A stretch of DNA of 64,000 bases from Psychrobacter sp. I-STPA10 (GTDB taxonomy: Bacteria; Pseudomonadota; Gammaproteobacteria; Pseudomonadales; Moraxellaceae): positions 1-64,000 of the forward strand of contig NZ_VFYU01000026.1 in assembly GCF_021012795.1 (NCBI RefSeq). Reading direction: 5' to 3'. Each line of letters starts with the position of its first letter. The stretch's first letter is position 1. Both the position numbers and the translations under genes were made by a program. Positions 1 through 8,564 of the stretch are shown here, in pieces. The notes beneath the pieces are model-generated. The model searched no databases. It was not told where the DNA came from and saw only the letters and a program-made list of their open reading frames with translations.

Positions 1-65
1 TGTAGTGTCATAATAAAACTGGACAGCAACTAAGAGGTTATACTAACTTAAAAAAGGAACTTAGT

Positions 66-377
66 ATGACCAAACAGCGTAGCAAATTCACCCGAGAATT
101 CAAACTTGAAGCCATTAGTGCCGTTATTGACGAAAACCGTAAAATCAAAGAAGTGGCCAACTCTCTGAACATTGGTATCTCAACGCTTGATAACTGGGTG
201 CGTAAGTATCGTCAAGAACAGCAGGGTATTGGACCAGTCAAAGGCAATGCTTTAACTGATGAACAAAGAGAACTTCAGCAACTACGTAAGGAGAATAAAC
301 GCTTACGGATGGAGCGTGATATATTAAAAAAGGCTTCCGCTCTGCTAGCATTGGACAACCTGAAAGACTATCGCTAA
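66..377 (+). CDS. IS3-family transposase OrfA
   Basis: OrfA of the insertion sequence, 103 residues. An N-terminal helix-turn-helix (about residues 8-45, ISTLDNWVRKYR) binds the IS ends. A leucine-zipper-like coiled coil follows (about 65-92, LQQLRKENKRLRMERDIL) and is used in this family for multimerisation. Start ATG is preceded by AAGGAAC. Near its 3' end is the heptamer A AAA AAG (326-332), in register with OrfA codons, so a -1 ribosomal frameshift there would give the OrfAB transposase. Confidence 0.92.
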   Translation: MTKQRSKFTREFKLEAISAVIDENRKIKEVANSLNIGISTLDNWVRKYRQEQQGIGPVKGNALTDEQRELQQLRKENKRLRMERDILKKASALLALDNLKDYR

Positions 378-1249
378 TTACTAAGTTATCAGAGCAAGAT
401 AAACAAATTAGTAAAAGCCAACTGTGTAACTTACTTGGTATTGTCAGAAGCAGTTACTACTACAGCACTAAGATTAAGCCAATCGATATCGAAGCTATCA
501 AGGTTAAAGCGTTAATTCGCCAGATATTTAATGACTCTAATGGCTCAGCAGGTACGCGCACTATCACAGCTATCTTATGGCATCAACACGGTGTTAGGTT
601 GTCTCGTTATAAAGCAGGTAAGTTTATGAAGCGTATGGGGCTTATCAGCAGACAGCTTAAGCAACCTAAGTACAAACACTGCGATGAGGGTCACAAGATT
701 CATGACAATACCTTAGAGCGCAAATTTAGTCCCATAGCACCTAATCAAGTTTGGACTGGGGATGTGACTTATATCCGTATCAAGGGTGGCTGGTGCTACT
801 TAGCAATCGTTTTGGATTTATATGCTCGGCGCATTGTAGGCTTTGCTGTGTCAGATTCACCTAATAGCTTATTAACTGGATCAGCTTTAAAGATGGCTTA
901 TCACACTAGATTAAACCCTGCTGGGGTAATGTTCCACTCCGATCAGGGGAGTCATTATACCAGTCTTGAGTTCTCTATCTATGTGAGTGAGTGCAGTGAT
1001 ATGACTCACAGTATGAGTCGCCGTGGCAATTGTTGGGATAACGCTCCTACTGAGAGATTCTTCAGAAGTTTTAAGACTGAATGGATGCCAAAGGTTGGCT
1101 ATGAGAATATTAAGGAAGCTAAGTGTGCTATTAATGAGTATATTTGGGGTTATTATCAAACCATCAGACCACATACTTTCAACAATTATCTGACCCCATT
1201 AGAGAAAGAGAAACGTTACTTCAATCGAAACCTCTTATCTGTTGTCTAA
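332..1249 (+). CDS. IS3-family transposase OrfB (made as an OrfAB frameshift fusion)
   Basis: Catalytic rve/DDE integrase half. The frame is open from the slippery heptamer at 326-332 to the stop at 1247-1249, and I find no ATG near its beginning, so translation by -1 frameshifting from OrfA is the likely route. The HTH_21 segment is followed by the integrase core with WTGDVTYI (first Asp), FHSDQGSHY (second Asp) and NAPTERFF (Glu), as in IS3 transposases. No stop or deletion is visible. The coordinates describe the orfB portion of the fusion. Confidence 0.88.
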   Translation, partial: GFRSASIGQPERLSLITKLSEQDKQISKSQLCNLLGIVRSSYYYSTKIKPIDIEAIKVKALIRQIFNDSNGSAGTRTITAILWHQHGVRLSRYKAGKFMKRMGLISRQLKQPKYKHCDEGHKIHDNTLERKFSPIAPNQVWTGDVTYIRIKGGWCYLAIVLDLYARRIVGFAVSDSPNSLLTGSALKMAYHTRLNPAGVMFHSDQGSHYTSLEFSIYVSECSDMTHSMSRRGNCWDNAPTERFFRSFKTEWMPKVGYENIKEAKCAINEYIWGYYQTIRPHTFNNYLTPLEKEKRYFNRNLLSVV

Positions 1250-1251
1250 AT

Positions 1252-2070
1252 TTAGTTGACCACTACAGCTCTAACTAATGGGCAATTGCTACAGTACTCA
1301 AAAGGGTCTGTTGCCTTATAATAAAAACAACAGCTTTTTCTAAAACGAATGGGTTGTTCTTGTGTAGATAGACTTACTTTCTTAAAGTTATATTTCTTTA
1401 AAGGATTGTAATCAATACCAAAAACTTCAGGTCCAGCTTGCTCCGTTAAATATATAAAATCCTCTTGTATTTTTTTCTCAGTGTCTTTGCAAAGCTTTGG
1501 CATCTTTTTTTCATATAAAGAATAGACACGCACAGCCGTATTTTCCCATAGTATCCTAGGATGGATATTGGTTACATCAACTAAAACCTGCCAAAATAAA
1601 GCTAAATTATTGGCAAAAATTTGACTGATAATCTGCTCACGCCATTGTTGTCGATTACTACTGATATTATTATTAGGCATAGTTACTGTGAGATCTTGCA
1701 GAGGCATTTTTGAACGCCATAATTTTTGATGATAGCAAAAATCTACAAAACAATTTTTATAAGAGAAATTTAGCCCTTTATCAAAAACACTCATGGCATA
1801 CAAGCTAGAAGCAGTAACAAGAAATGCATAGCGTTTACTAAGTAGTGAGGCAGTTACCTTAATAGATGGAGAATGGATCACAGGAGTCAATTGATACAGA
1901 AGTTTTTCACAGTGCTCATGTTGTAATAACTGCGATAAAGAAGTGCTAAATTGAGAGTCTCTTTGTGAGGCAGGTATTAGTTTAAAATTATCCGATAAAA
2001 GATGATACTCATGTTCTAAAAGCTTATCTTCTAAAAGTTCATCTGATAAGTTTTCATGGCTATGCATCAC
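1252..2070 (-). CDS. FhuF-like siderophore ferric reductase, 3' end replaced by IS sequence
   Basis: Cytoplasmic 2Fe-2S protein of the FhuF type that reduces ferric siderophores to release iron. The support is the C-terminal cysteine cluster CC-x11-C-x2-C (residues 247-263), close to the CC-x10-C-x2-C of FhuF, plus the position at the end of a siderophore ABC operon. Its ATG overlaps the upstream ATPase stop by 4 bp. The last four residues (VVVN) and the stop codon come from the terminal inverted repeat of the IS at 1-1267, so the native tail is lost just after the last cysteine. The cluster ligands are kept, so function may survive. The N-terminal half is divergent. Confidence 0.75.
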   Translation of the reverse strand: MMHSHENLSDELLEDKLLEHEYHLLSDNFKLIPASQRDSQFSTSLSQLLQHEHCEKLLYQLTPVIHSPSIKVTASLLSKRYAFLVTASSLYAMSVFDKGLNFSYKNCFVDFCYHQKLWRSKMPLQDLTVTMPNNNISSNRQQWREQIISQIFANNLALFWQVLVDVTNIHPRILWENTAVRVYSLYEKKMPKLCKDTEKKIQEDFIYLTEQAGPEVFGIDYNPLKKYNFKKVSLSTQEQPIRFRKSCCFYYKATDPFEYCSNCPLVRAVVVN

Positions 2071-2930
2071 AGGCTACTTGTTTTTAGAAGAGTAGTGGAG
2101 TTTTCAGCAGACTTTTTGTTTTCTACCTTGCTTTTTACTTTATTGCCTTTGCCATAAGGTATACAAATTGGTGTACCAAATAATGGATCAGAGGCAATAC
2201 AACACTCCAAGCCAAATACGTGTTGTACTGTTTCTGCGGTCAAAATTGTCGTTGGTTCACCTTGAGCAAACACCGTTTTATCTGCTACTGCTATCATGTG
2301 ATGGGCATAACGGCAGGCTAAATTTAAATCATGTAATACCATAATAATGGTTTTGTGTTGCTGTTGATTTAAATCATACAATAAATCTAATATTTCTACT
2401 TGATGAGCCAAGTCTAAGTAAGTGGTTGGTTCATCTAATAATAAAATGTCTGTATCTTGTGCTAACGTCATAGCAATCCAAGCTCGTTGCCTTTGCCCAC
2501 CTGATAAAGCATCAACTGGTCGATCCTTTAATGGCATCAGATTGGTGCTGGTTAATGCTTGTATGACTTTATCTTCATCTGTTTGTGACCACTGTTTGAG
2601 CCAGTTTTGATGTGGATAACGCCCCATGCGTACCAACTGATAAATCGTCATACCTTCAGGTGCAGTGGGCGATTGGGGCAAAATAGAAAGCTTTTTAGCA
2701 ACTTCAGCGGTGGGGCTATTTCGGATATCCTCACCGTTTAAAATGATACTGCCTTTTTTAGGATGAATTAGACGAGCAAATGACTTTAATAACGTACTTT
2801 TACCACAGCCGTTACTACCCACAAAAACAGTGATCTTTTCTTTAGGAATACTAATATTGAGATCATCTATGATAATCTCTTGGTCATAACCCAATGTGAG
2901 TGATTGGCTTTGTAAGGGATACATATTCAT
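2067..2930 (-). CDS. Ferric siderophore ABC transporter ATP-binding protein
   Basis: FepC/FhuC/FecE-family ATPase, 287 residues, energising siderophore import through the two permeases upstream. Visible motifs: Walker A GSNGCGKST (about 38-46), Q-loop LPQSP, signature LSGGQRQR, Walker B ILLLDEPTT and the H-loop VLHDLN. A lysine- and serine-rich tail after about residue 260 is unusual. It lies 25 bp after the permease gene and overlaps the fhuF-like gene by 4 bp, so it is part of one operon read on the minus strand. Confidence 0.9.
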   Translation of the reverse strand: MNMYPLQSQSLTLGYDQEIIIDDLNISIPKEKITVFVGSNGCGKSTLLKSFARLIHPKKGSIILNGEDIRNSPTAEVAKKLSILPQSPTAPEGMTIYQLVRMGRYPHQNWLKQWSQTDEDKVIQALTSTNLMPLKDRPVDALSGGQRQRAWIAMTLAQDTDILLLDEPTTYLDLAHQVEILDLLYDLNQQQHKTIIMVLHDLNLACRYAHHMIAVADKTVFAQGEPTTILTAETVQHVFGLECCIASDPLFGTPICIPYGKGNKVKSKVENKKSAENSTTLLKTSSL

Positions 2931-2955
2931 AGCTTCCTTAAAAATACGATATGTT

Positions 2956-3996
2956 TTATCTAACTCGATGTTGCTGTTTTATAAGTAAGTACACAAAAAA
3001 AGGTGTACCCATCACTGCCACAAAAATACCCGCTGGTAAATCAAGTGGTAAAAATGCTGTACGACCAATGAGATCAGCTAACATCACAAGATTTGCCCCT
3101 ATTAAGGTGCTTGTCCAAGCCAACCCTGCAAATGAGCGAGCAACAAGTCGTCTGGCAATGTGGGGAGCAATCAAACCCACAAAAGCAATTGCCCCAGCAT
3201 AAGCCACAGCGATTGCAGCAAATGCGACAGCCAATAATAGCAGCCACATTCTCTCACGTTCAGGCTGTAAGCCTAGGCCTTGCATGATGCTGTCATCAAG
3301 TTCGTGCACATTGAGCCATCGACCTACATAGAGTAAAAAAGGTAATAGAATAATGAGCCAGATTGCAAAATAACGGACATCTTGCCAAATTGTTCCATAG
3401 ACACTACCAGTCAGCCAAACATAAGCAGATAGTGAAGAGGTTAATGGACTTAATACCAATAGAAGTGTGGTTACCGCACTCATCACAGCTGACATACCAA
3501 TACCAATCATGATCAATCTATTTGGGGTTACCCCTTGTTTCCAAGCCAACATGTAAATCAAAAAGGCACTTAGCCAAGCTCCAAGCATTGCAAATACAGG
3601 CAATAACTGCATACTTAGAAAAGGAGCTAAAAAAGACATAAAAAATATGGTCGATGCAGATGCTCCTGTGGTAATACCAAGGATATCAGGAGAGGCTAAA
3701 GGGTTGCGGACAATGCTTTGTAATATAAGACCTGATAATGATAAAGAAGCTCCTACAAAGGCAGCCATTATGATTCTAGGAAATCGTAGTGTTTCAATAA
3801 TAAAACCATAAGCTCCTTTTTCTGGAGAAAATAGCTCTTGTAAGACCTGTGATAAACTAGTGGGTACTTTACCAAGAGATAATGATAATAAAATATGTGC
3901 AAAAGTCAGACATAGCAGTATTGCAACGACAATAACTGTTCGTACATGAATGATGCGAGAGAATGACTGAAAACGTAACGTATAAGTCTTAGCCAT
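2956..3996 (-). CDS. Ferric siderophore ABC permease (FecCD family, second subunit)
   Basis: BtuC/FecCD-type inner-membrane permease, 346 residues with about nine to ten hydrophobic segments. Family signatures are RNPLASPDILGITTGA near residue 95 and GLIAPHIARRL near 285, the latter being the coupling helix that contacts the ATPase. It overlaps the first permease gene by 8 bp, which suggests translational coupling and heterodimer assembly. The substrate cannot be told from sequence. Confidence 0.9.
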   Translation of the reverse strand: MAKTYTLRFQSFSRIIHVRTVIVVAILLCLTFAHILLSLSLGKVPTSLSQVLQELFSPEKGAYGFIIETLRFPRIIMAAFVGASLSLSGLILQSIVRNPLASPDILGITTGASASTIFFMSFLAPFLSMQLLPVFAMLGAWLSAFLIYMLAWKQGVTPNRLIMIGIGMSAVMSAVTTLLLVLSPLTSSLSAYVWLTGSVYGTIWQDVRYFAIWLIILLPFLLYVGRWLNVHELDDSIMQGLGLQPERERMWLLLLAVAFAAIAVAYAGAIAFVGLIAPHIARRLVARSFAGLAWTSTLIGANLVMLADLIGRTAFLPLDLPAGIFVAVMGTPFFVYLLIKQQHRVR

Positions 3997-5008
3997 CGCT
4001 CATACCTCTTCGAATAAGATAAATAAAAAGGGGGGCTCCTAACAAAGCAGTCATTACACCAATAGGTATCTCTTGTGGAAAAATAATGACTCTGGCAATG
4101 ATATCTGCCAGCAACAATAAAGAGGCACCAAAAATGATACAACCTGGTATAAGCCATTGATGCGATGGGGATAAGATACGCCTAACAATGTGAGGAACAA
4201 TGAGTCCTACAAAAGCGATGCTACCTGCAATGGCGACAGAACAACCAGCTAATACCGTTATGATTAGTCCCATCGTTAATTGTACCAGTGCAGTACGTTG
4301 TCCTAAGCCTTTCGCAATATCTTCACCCGCCATTAAAATATTGATGGGTATGGCTAATAATAAAGCTACCACCATGGCAACGGACATATAGGGTAGTAGT
4401 GACCACAGCATATCCAATTGTCGATTAGCAACTGACCCAGCTAACCAAAATAGAATACTATCTAATCCTTCTTGATCAATAATTAACAATGCTTGGGTAA
4501 AAGAAGAGAATAAAGCGGTAATTGCAGCACCAGCAAGAACAATAGAGAGTGTATTTAAGCGACCACTACCCATAGTGCCAATAAAATAAACCATTGCTCC
4601 TGACACAAAGGCACCAAGTAAGGCAAGCCACATATATTGTTCTATGGCAGTTATTTTAAATAGCATTGAAAATAGCACAATGCTAAACATTGCGCCTGCA
4701 TTAATACCAAAAATACTTGGTGATGCTAGAGGGTTGCGTGTTAAAGCTTGCATCAGTGTGCCAGCCACTGCCAGACATGCCCCAACTACCATGGCGATAA
4801 TACTTCGTGATAGCCTGGTAGTCGTCACGATAACATGCTCAATATTAAGTGGATCGTGATTGGTAAGAGCTTGCAGTGCTACCATCGGACTTATAAAATC
4901 TTGCCCCACACATAAGCTTAGAATAAAGCACAGCAATAATAATATCCCACCAAATAAGAGCAAGGCTAAATGATGCTTTAAACCTGAAGCATATATTGGA
5001 TTAGCCAT
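3989..5008 (-). CDS. Ferric siderophore ABC permease (FecCD family, first subunit)
   Basis: BtuC/FecCD-type permease, 339 residues, partner of the gene downstream. It carries RNPLASPSIFGINAGA near residue 90 and the ATPase-contacting GLIVPHIVRRI near 275. Hydrophobic segments run through the whole length. Start and stop codons are nested with the neighbours (one-base overlap with the binding-protein stop, 8-bp overlap with the next permease), so the five genes of this import system are probably co-transcribed. Confidence 0.9.
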   Translation of the reverse strand: MANPIYASGLKHHLALLLFGGILLLLCFILSLCVGQDFISPMVALQALTNHDPLNIEHVIVTTTRLSRSIIAMVVGACLAVAGTLMQALTRNPLASPSIFGINAGAMFSIVLFSMLFKITAIEQYMWLALLGAFVSGAMVYFIGTMGSGRLNTLSIVLAGAAITALFSSFTQALLIIDQEGLDSILFWLAGSVANRQLDMLWSLLPYMSVAMVVALLLAIPINILMAGEDIAKGLGQRTALVQLTMGLIITVLAGCSVAIAGSIAFVGLIVPHIVRRILSPSHQWLIPGCIIFGASLLLLADIIARVIIFPQEIPIGVMTALLGAPLFIYLIRRGMSDG

Positions 5009-5949
5009 TATTTATTGTCCCTATCATCAGTAATAAATAGCTTATTGATATCATCTAGGACGTGATTGGCACTGATAATGCCACCCGCTAAATTCCAGCT
5101 AACACTATCTACTTTATAGATATCACCTGTCTTATCTGCTTGGGTGTGCTTCCATAATAGGTGTGATGTCCATGCTTGATAGTTTTGTTGTGTGGTAGGT
5201 TTGTCGCGTAAAAAGACAAAAAAGATATTAGCGTCAATTAATGGAATACTCTCTTTGCTAGAGAGTTTTTTTAATGCCCATGTTTCATTTTTGGTGGCTG
5301 CTGACCAGTCAAAGCCTAAATCAGACAAGATACTGCCAGCAAAACTATTGGGAGAGTAAGCACGTACATGGTCATCTCGGAATTCTAATAGAGATACCTT
5401 AGGTAAATCTTGCTGACCAAATTTAGCTTGTAGTTTGCTACGTGTTTGAGCGACTCGATTATTCCATTGTGTAAGTATTTGATTGGCTTTTTCTGGCTCA
5501 CCAACTGCTTCACCAACTGTTTTTAACGTTTGGCGAAAATCATAGACATCTTCTAAAGCAACTGTTGGTGCAATTTGTGATAACAAGCTATAAGTTTTCT
5601 CATTACGAAAACGAGTGGCAATGATTAAATCAGGTTGCAATAATGCAATATCTTCAAGGCTTGGCTGAGTCTCTAAGCCAACATAGTGGACACCTTCTAA
5701 AGAAGGTCTTAGATACTCATACATAGGCTTTTGGGTCCAAGACTCAACAACACCTACAGGCTTAATATCTAATGCTACCAATGTATCAGTTGCTCCTTGA
5801 AAGAGACTGACGATGCGTTTTGGCTTTCCTTCAATGACAGTAACACCGAGTGCATGATGTACTATGCGAGTAGAAGAGTCTGCTGATAGCGTTGTTGATA
5901 TTAAAGATAGAATAATGCTGATAAAAACATAAACTATCTTTTTTATCAT
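5008..5949 (-). CDS. Periplasmic ferric siderophore-binding protein
   Basis: TroA-fold class III binding protein (FecB/FepB/YiuA-like) that captures ferric siderophore in the periplasm. I use the internal ATG at 5949 because it begins a clean Sec signal peptide (MIKKIVYVFISIILSLISTT, cleavage after LSA); the frame extends upstream to 5997. The hallmark stretch GKPKRIVSLFQGATDTLVAL followed by QPSLEDIALLQPDLIIA is typical of the fold. It follows the TonB receptor gene with a hairpin in the 174-bp gap and overlaps the first permease gene by one base. Confidence 0.85.
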   Translation of the reverse strand: MIKKIVYVFISIILSLISTTLSADSSTRIVHHALGVTVIEGKPKRIVSLFQGATDTLVALDIKPVGVVESWTQKPMYEYLRPSLEGVHYVGLETQPSLEDIALLQPDLIIATRFRNEKTYSLLSQIAPTVALEDVYDFRQTLKTVGEAVGEPEKANQILTQWNNRVAQTRSKLQAKFGQQDLPKVSLLEFRDDHVRAYSPNSFAGSILSDLGFDWSAATKNETWALKKLSSKESIPLIDANIFFVFLRDKPTTQQNYQAWTSHLLWKHTQADKTGDIYKVDSVSWNLAGGIISANHVLDDINKLFITDDRDNK

Positions 5950-6039
5950 TGAATATACAGACCAAGTACTATGACTTACATTATTTGCTAATTGCATAAA
6001 CAGTCGCCTTTATTAATAGATCTATCAAATCCTACTAAT

Positions 6040-6080
6040 AAATAAACCCATCAATATTATTATAATGATGGGTTTATTTT
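6040..6080. terminator. Hairpin between receptor and binding-protein genes
   Basis: A 12-bp stem (AATAAACCCATC with GATGGGTTTATT) around a 14-base AT loop. The T-run is better on the plus strand. On the minus strand it could act as an attenuator or 3'-protecting hairpin between the receptor gene and the downstream transport genes. Confidence 0.6.
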
Positions 6081-6123
6081 AGTTCGCCATCTTAGTGATA
6101 CTAATTAGTAATGGTAAAGGCTA

Positions 6124-8256
6124 TTAAAAATCAACACTATAGCCCAAAGTTACTGTGCGACCACGTCCAGCAAAATAACGATCATTATTAGCCAGCGCAC
6201 TTTGTGAATAATAAGTTATATAGTCCTTGTCTAGTAAATTAGATACAGCAAGACTGGCTGTACCTTTAGGCAGCTTATAAGCCACAGAGGCATCAACCAA
6301 TGTATAACCACCAAAATCTAGGTTTTGACCATCAAAGTTACGTTTAAAGGCATGATTCGCTTGCAGATATGTACTTAAGTTGTCTGTCCACTTTGTTCCC
6401 CATGACGCTATTAATCTATTAGGGCCAACGTTTAGCCCATTTAAGTTTTTATCTAAGTTGCCATCGTCATTGCTATCATATTTACCTTCTATATGGCTAT
6501 AGGCTAGCTTTAAAGCATGATTATCAATTTTTTGGCTAATACTGGTTTCTAAACCACGAATACGGGTTTTTTCTCTGGACATCAAGAAGGCATCTGTTTT
6601 TGCATCATATTTTGATCTATCACCAAAATCCGAGCTAGATTGAAACAAACTTAGCTCAAAGTTCGTATCCTCTTGGTTTAAACGAACACCTGTTTCAATA
6701 TTTTTTGTCAAAATTGGTTTGAGTTGTTTTAGGTTTTCGATACTAAGTCCAGGTTTTTTGATAGAACGTAATGCTCTACCAACATCTGGCATGGAATAAC
6801 CTTCACTGTAGTTAGCAAAAACAGTGGTGTTATCTATCGGAGAATATACAATGCCAGCATTGTATAAGTTTTCATCAAAGTCTAACTTACCACCTTTGAC
6901 TAAGACATTATTGTAGCGAGCAACGGTACGATAGCTTTCAGTATCTAATGTGCCAATCTCTTTACGAGCACCACCATGTAGCGTTAGGTTATCGGTAACC
7001 TTAGCTTCGGCTTGTATAAATGGAGAGTAACTGGTGTATTTTGAAAGTGGCACATAGGTTCTATTGGTTAAATATAAGTCCTGCTTACTCTGATCATAAA
7101 CCGTATCAAAACCTGCGGTAAGTTTTAAGCGACTATTGAGTAGATCATCTTTAGTTAGACTGACTTTACTACCTATTTTAGAAGTCTTAGCCCGAGATTG
7201 GTCATATAATGTTCCTTCAGGCGCAATTTTAGGATCTTGGAAAGTATTTGAGTCAGTGGCACCAAATAGTCCTTCAAACTCTTGATTAAAGACCATGGCA
7301 TCTAACTGCATACCTGCTAGATCATAGTTTTCATAGCGAATACTGGATGTCCACACATCATTATGTGGTGCCTCGCCTGGTGGGGTTTTCTTCTCTGAAG
7401 TGGTTGGAATGCCTTTGTCTCGATCACCTGCAACACTTGTATAGGTATTTTTATTTTTAATTTGGTAGCGATTCACACTGGCTTGTATATGTTGGTTATC
7501 ATCTATCTGATAACCAAGTTTTGCTAGTACGTCATAGGCTTGAGAGTCCATCAAATCGCCTTGGGTATTATCAACTCCAATAGCTCTGCCTTTAGCATCT
7601 AGATATTGTCCTTGATCCTCATAAGATAATGACAATAGATAGTCAATTTTTTCACCAGCTCCGTTAATACCATAGCTGGCTTTGTAATTTAAATTTTCAG
7701 AGTCAGTTTTTTCGGTGGGGGCAGTAACTTGAACGCTAAGATGTTGGTTTGTCTTGCCGTAGTATGGTTTTTTGGTGATGATATTAATCACCCCACCTGT
7801 AGCTCCCATACCATTAGATGCATTAGCTCCATGGATAACTTCAACTCTCTCAACCATTGAGAAGTCAATAGAATGTGCTTCTCTTCCTGTGGGTCTAAGT
7901 GGGTTTGATTGGGGTACGCCATCAATCATGATTAAAGGAGTACGACCTCTGAGCGTTTCACCACTACCATTCATTTTGCTACGGCTGGGGGTATAAGAAG
8001 GTAGTAGGTTACTTAATACATCTGAGGAATTTGATGAGATATCTAATTGATTTTGTATTTGATTTTCAGAAATTATTTCAACAGTTTGTGGAGTTATACC
8101 CAATTCAGCATTAGAACGAGAGGCAGTAACTACAATAGGAGCAACAGTTGTGGAGGGTAGGCTATCAGAAGTGTCGTTATTGATTTGTATAGATGATGCT
8201 TGTTGGGCATGAGCCATACTGGTGAGAGCAATGGCAGTGCAAGCTGAAGCTTGCAT
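6124..8256 (-). CDS. TonB-dependent siderophore receptor A (phase-variable, predicted OFF)
   Basis: Outer-membrane ferric siderophore receptor: TonB box around VAPIVVTASR, plug domain (about 45-170 with GRTPLIMIDGVPQ and NGMGATGGVINIITKKP), then a 22-strand barrel ending in the aromatic tail VTLGYSVDF. Coordinates give the frame from the first in-frame ATG. The real start is probably ATG at 8384, which has AAGGA eight bases upstream and would encode a repeat-encoded HSTAQ segment plus the basic half of the signal peptide (KKLILLNKLVKHF, codons 8295-8257). With the 17 ACAGC units present, that ATG is out of frame and reaches a TAA just after the tract. Sixteen or nineteen units would restore the frame. 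A Fur-box-like site lies upstream. Confidence 0.85.
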   Translation of the reverse strand: MQASACTAIALTSMAHAQQASSIQINNDTSDSLPSTTVAPIVVTASRSNAELGITPQTVEIISENQIQNQLDISSNSSDVLSNLLPSYTPSRSKMNGSGETLRGRTPLIMIDGVPQSNPLRPTGREAHSIDFSMVERVEVIHGANASNGMGATGGVINIITKKPYYGKTNQHLSVQVTAPTEKTDSENLNYKASYGINGAGEKIDYLLSLSYEDQGQYLDAKGRAIGVDNTQGDLMDSQAYDVLAKLGYQIDDNQHIQASVNRYQIKNKNTYTSVAGDRDKGIPTTSEKKTPPGEAPHNDVWTSSIRYENYDLAGMQLDAMVFNQEFEGLFGATDSNTFQDPKIAPEGTLYDQSRAKTSKIGSKVSLTKDDLLNSRLKLTAGFDTVYDQSKQDLYLTNRTYVPLSKYTSYSPFIQAEAKVTDNLTLHGGARKEIGTLDTESYRTVARYNNVLVKGGKLDFDENLYNAGIVYSPIDNTTVFANYSEGYSMPDVGRALRSIKKPGLSIENLKQLKPILTKNIETGVRLNQEDTNFELSLFQSSSDFGDRSKYDAKTDAFLMSREKTRIRGLETSISQKIDNHALKLAYSHIEGKYDSNDDGNLDKNLNGLNVGPNRLIASWGTKWTDNLSTYLQANHAFKRNFDGQNLDFGGYTLVDASVAYKLPKGTASLAVSNLLDKDYITYYSQSALANNDRYFAGRGRTVTLGYSVDF

Positions 8257-8295
8257 AAAATGTTTGACAAGTTTATTTAATAAAATTAGCTTTTT

Positions 8296-8380
8296 GCTGT
8301 GCTGTGCTGTGCTGTGCTGTGCTGTGCTGTGCTGTGCTGTGCTGTGCTGTGCTGTGCTGTGCTGTGCTGTGCTGTGCTGT
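8296..8380 (-). repeat. Pentanucleotide tract (17 ACAGC units) at the start of receptor A
   Basis: Seventeen perfect units of ACAGC read on the minus strand, directly after ATGC of the start codon at 8384-8382. Because 5 is not a multiple of 3, each gain or loss of one unit shifts the reading frame, the classic layout of slipped-strand phase variation. Frame requires a unit number equal to 1 modulo 3; 17 is OFF. Long tracts are error-prone in sequencing, so the count may not reflect every cell. Confidence 0.93.
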
Positions 8381-8451
8381 GCATGAGCGTAATCCTTAAC
8401 CTATTGAGTATTAAGTAACTTTTTGTAACATAGCATAATAAAAATCAATCT

Positions 8452-8470
8452 AAATATAATAATCATTCTT
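8452..8470 (-). promoter_or_regulatory. Putative Fur box for receptor A
   Basis: ATAATAATCATTCTT (8456-8470) matches 12 of 15 positions of the 3' part of the consensus Fur box. It lies about 70-90 bp upstream of the ATG at 8384 in the expected promoter region. Repression by ferrous Fur is inferred. Confidence 0.6.
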
Positions 8471-8564
8471 AATTGTAAAAGCAAGTCAATTAGGCTTATA
8501 TCATATTGAAGTTGTTATGATTAAATGATAGTTAAAGAACGACGAAACTGCTACGGTGCTAAAC

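Larger units (their letters stand above)
1..1267 (+). mobile_element. Intact IS3-family insertion sequence
   Basis: Both ends begin TGTAGTG and share an imperfect terminal inverted repeat of about 37 bp that closes with TAAGAGG on each side (1-37 and 1231-1267). The element encodes orfA and orfB in the usual IS3 arrangement with a slippery A6G between them. All three DDE-region motifs are present, so it looks complete and possibly active. The left flank lies outside the window, so a target duplication cannot be checked. Its right end lies inside the 3' end of the fhuF-like gene. A 117-bp relic of the same left end occurs at 29293-29409 in opposite orientation. Confidence 0.9.
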
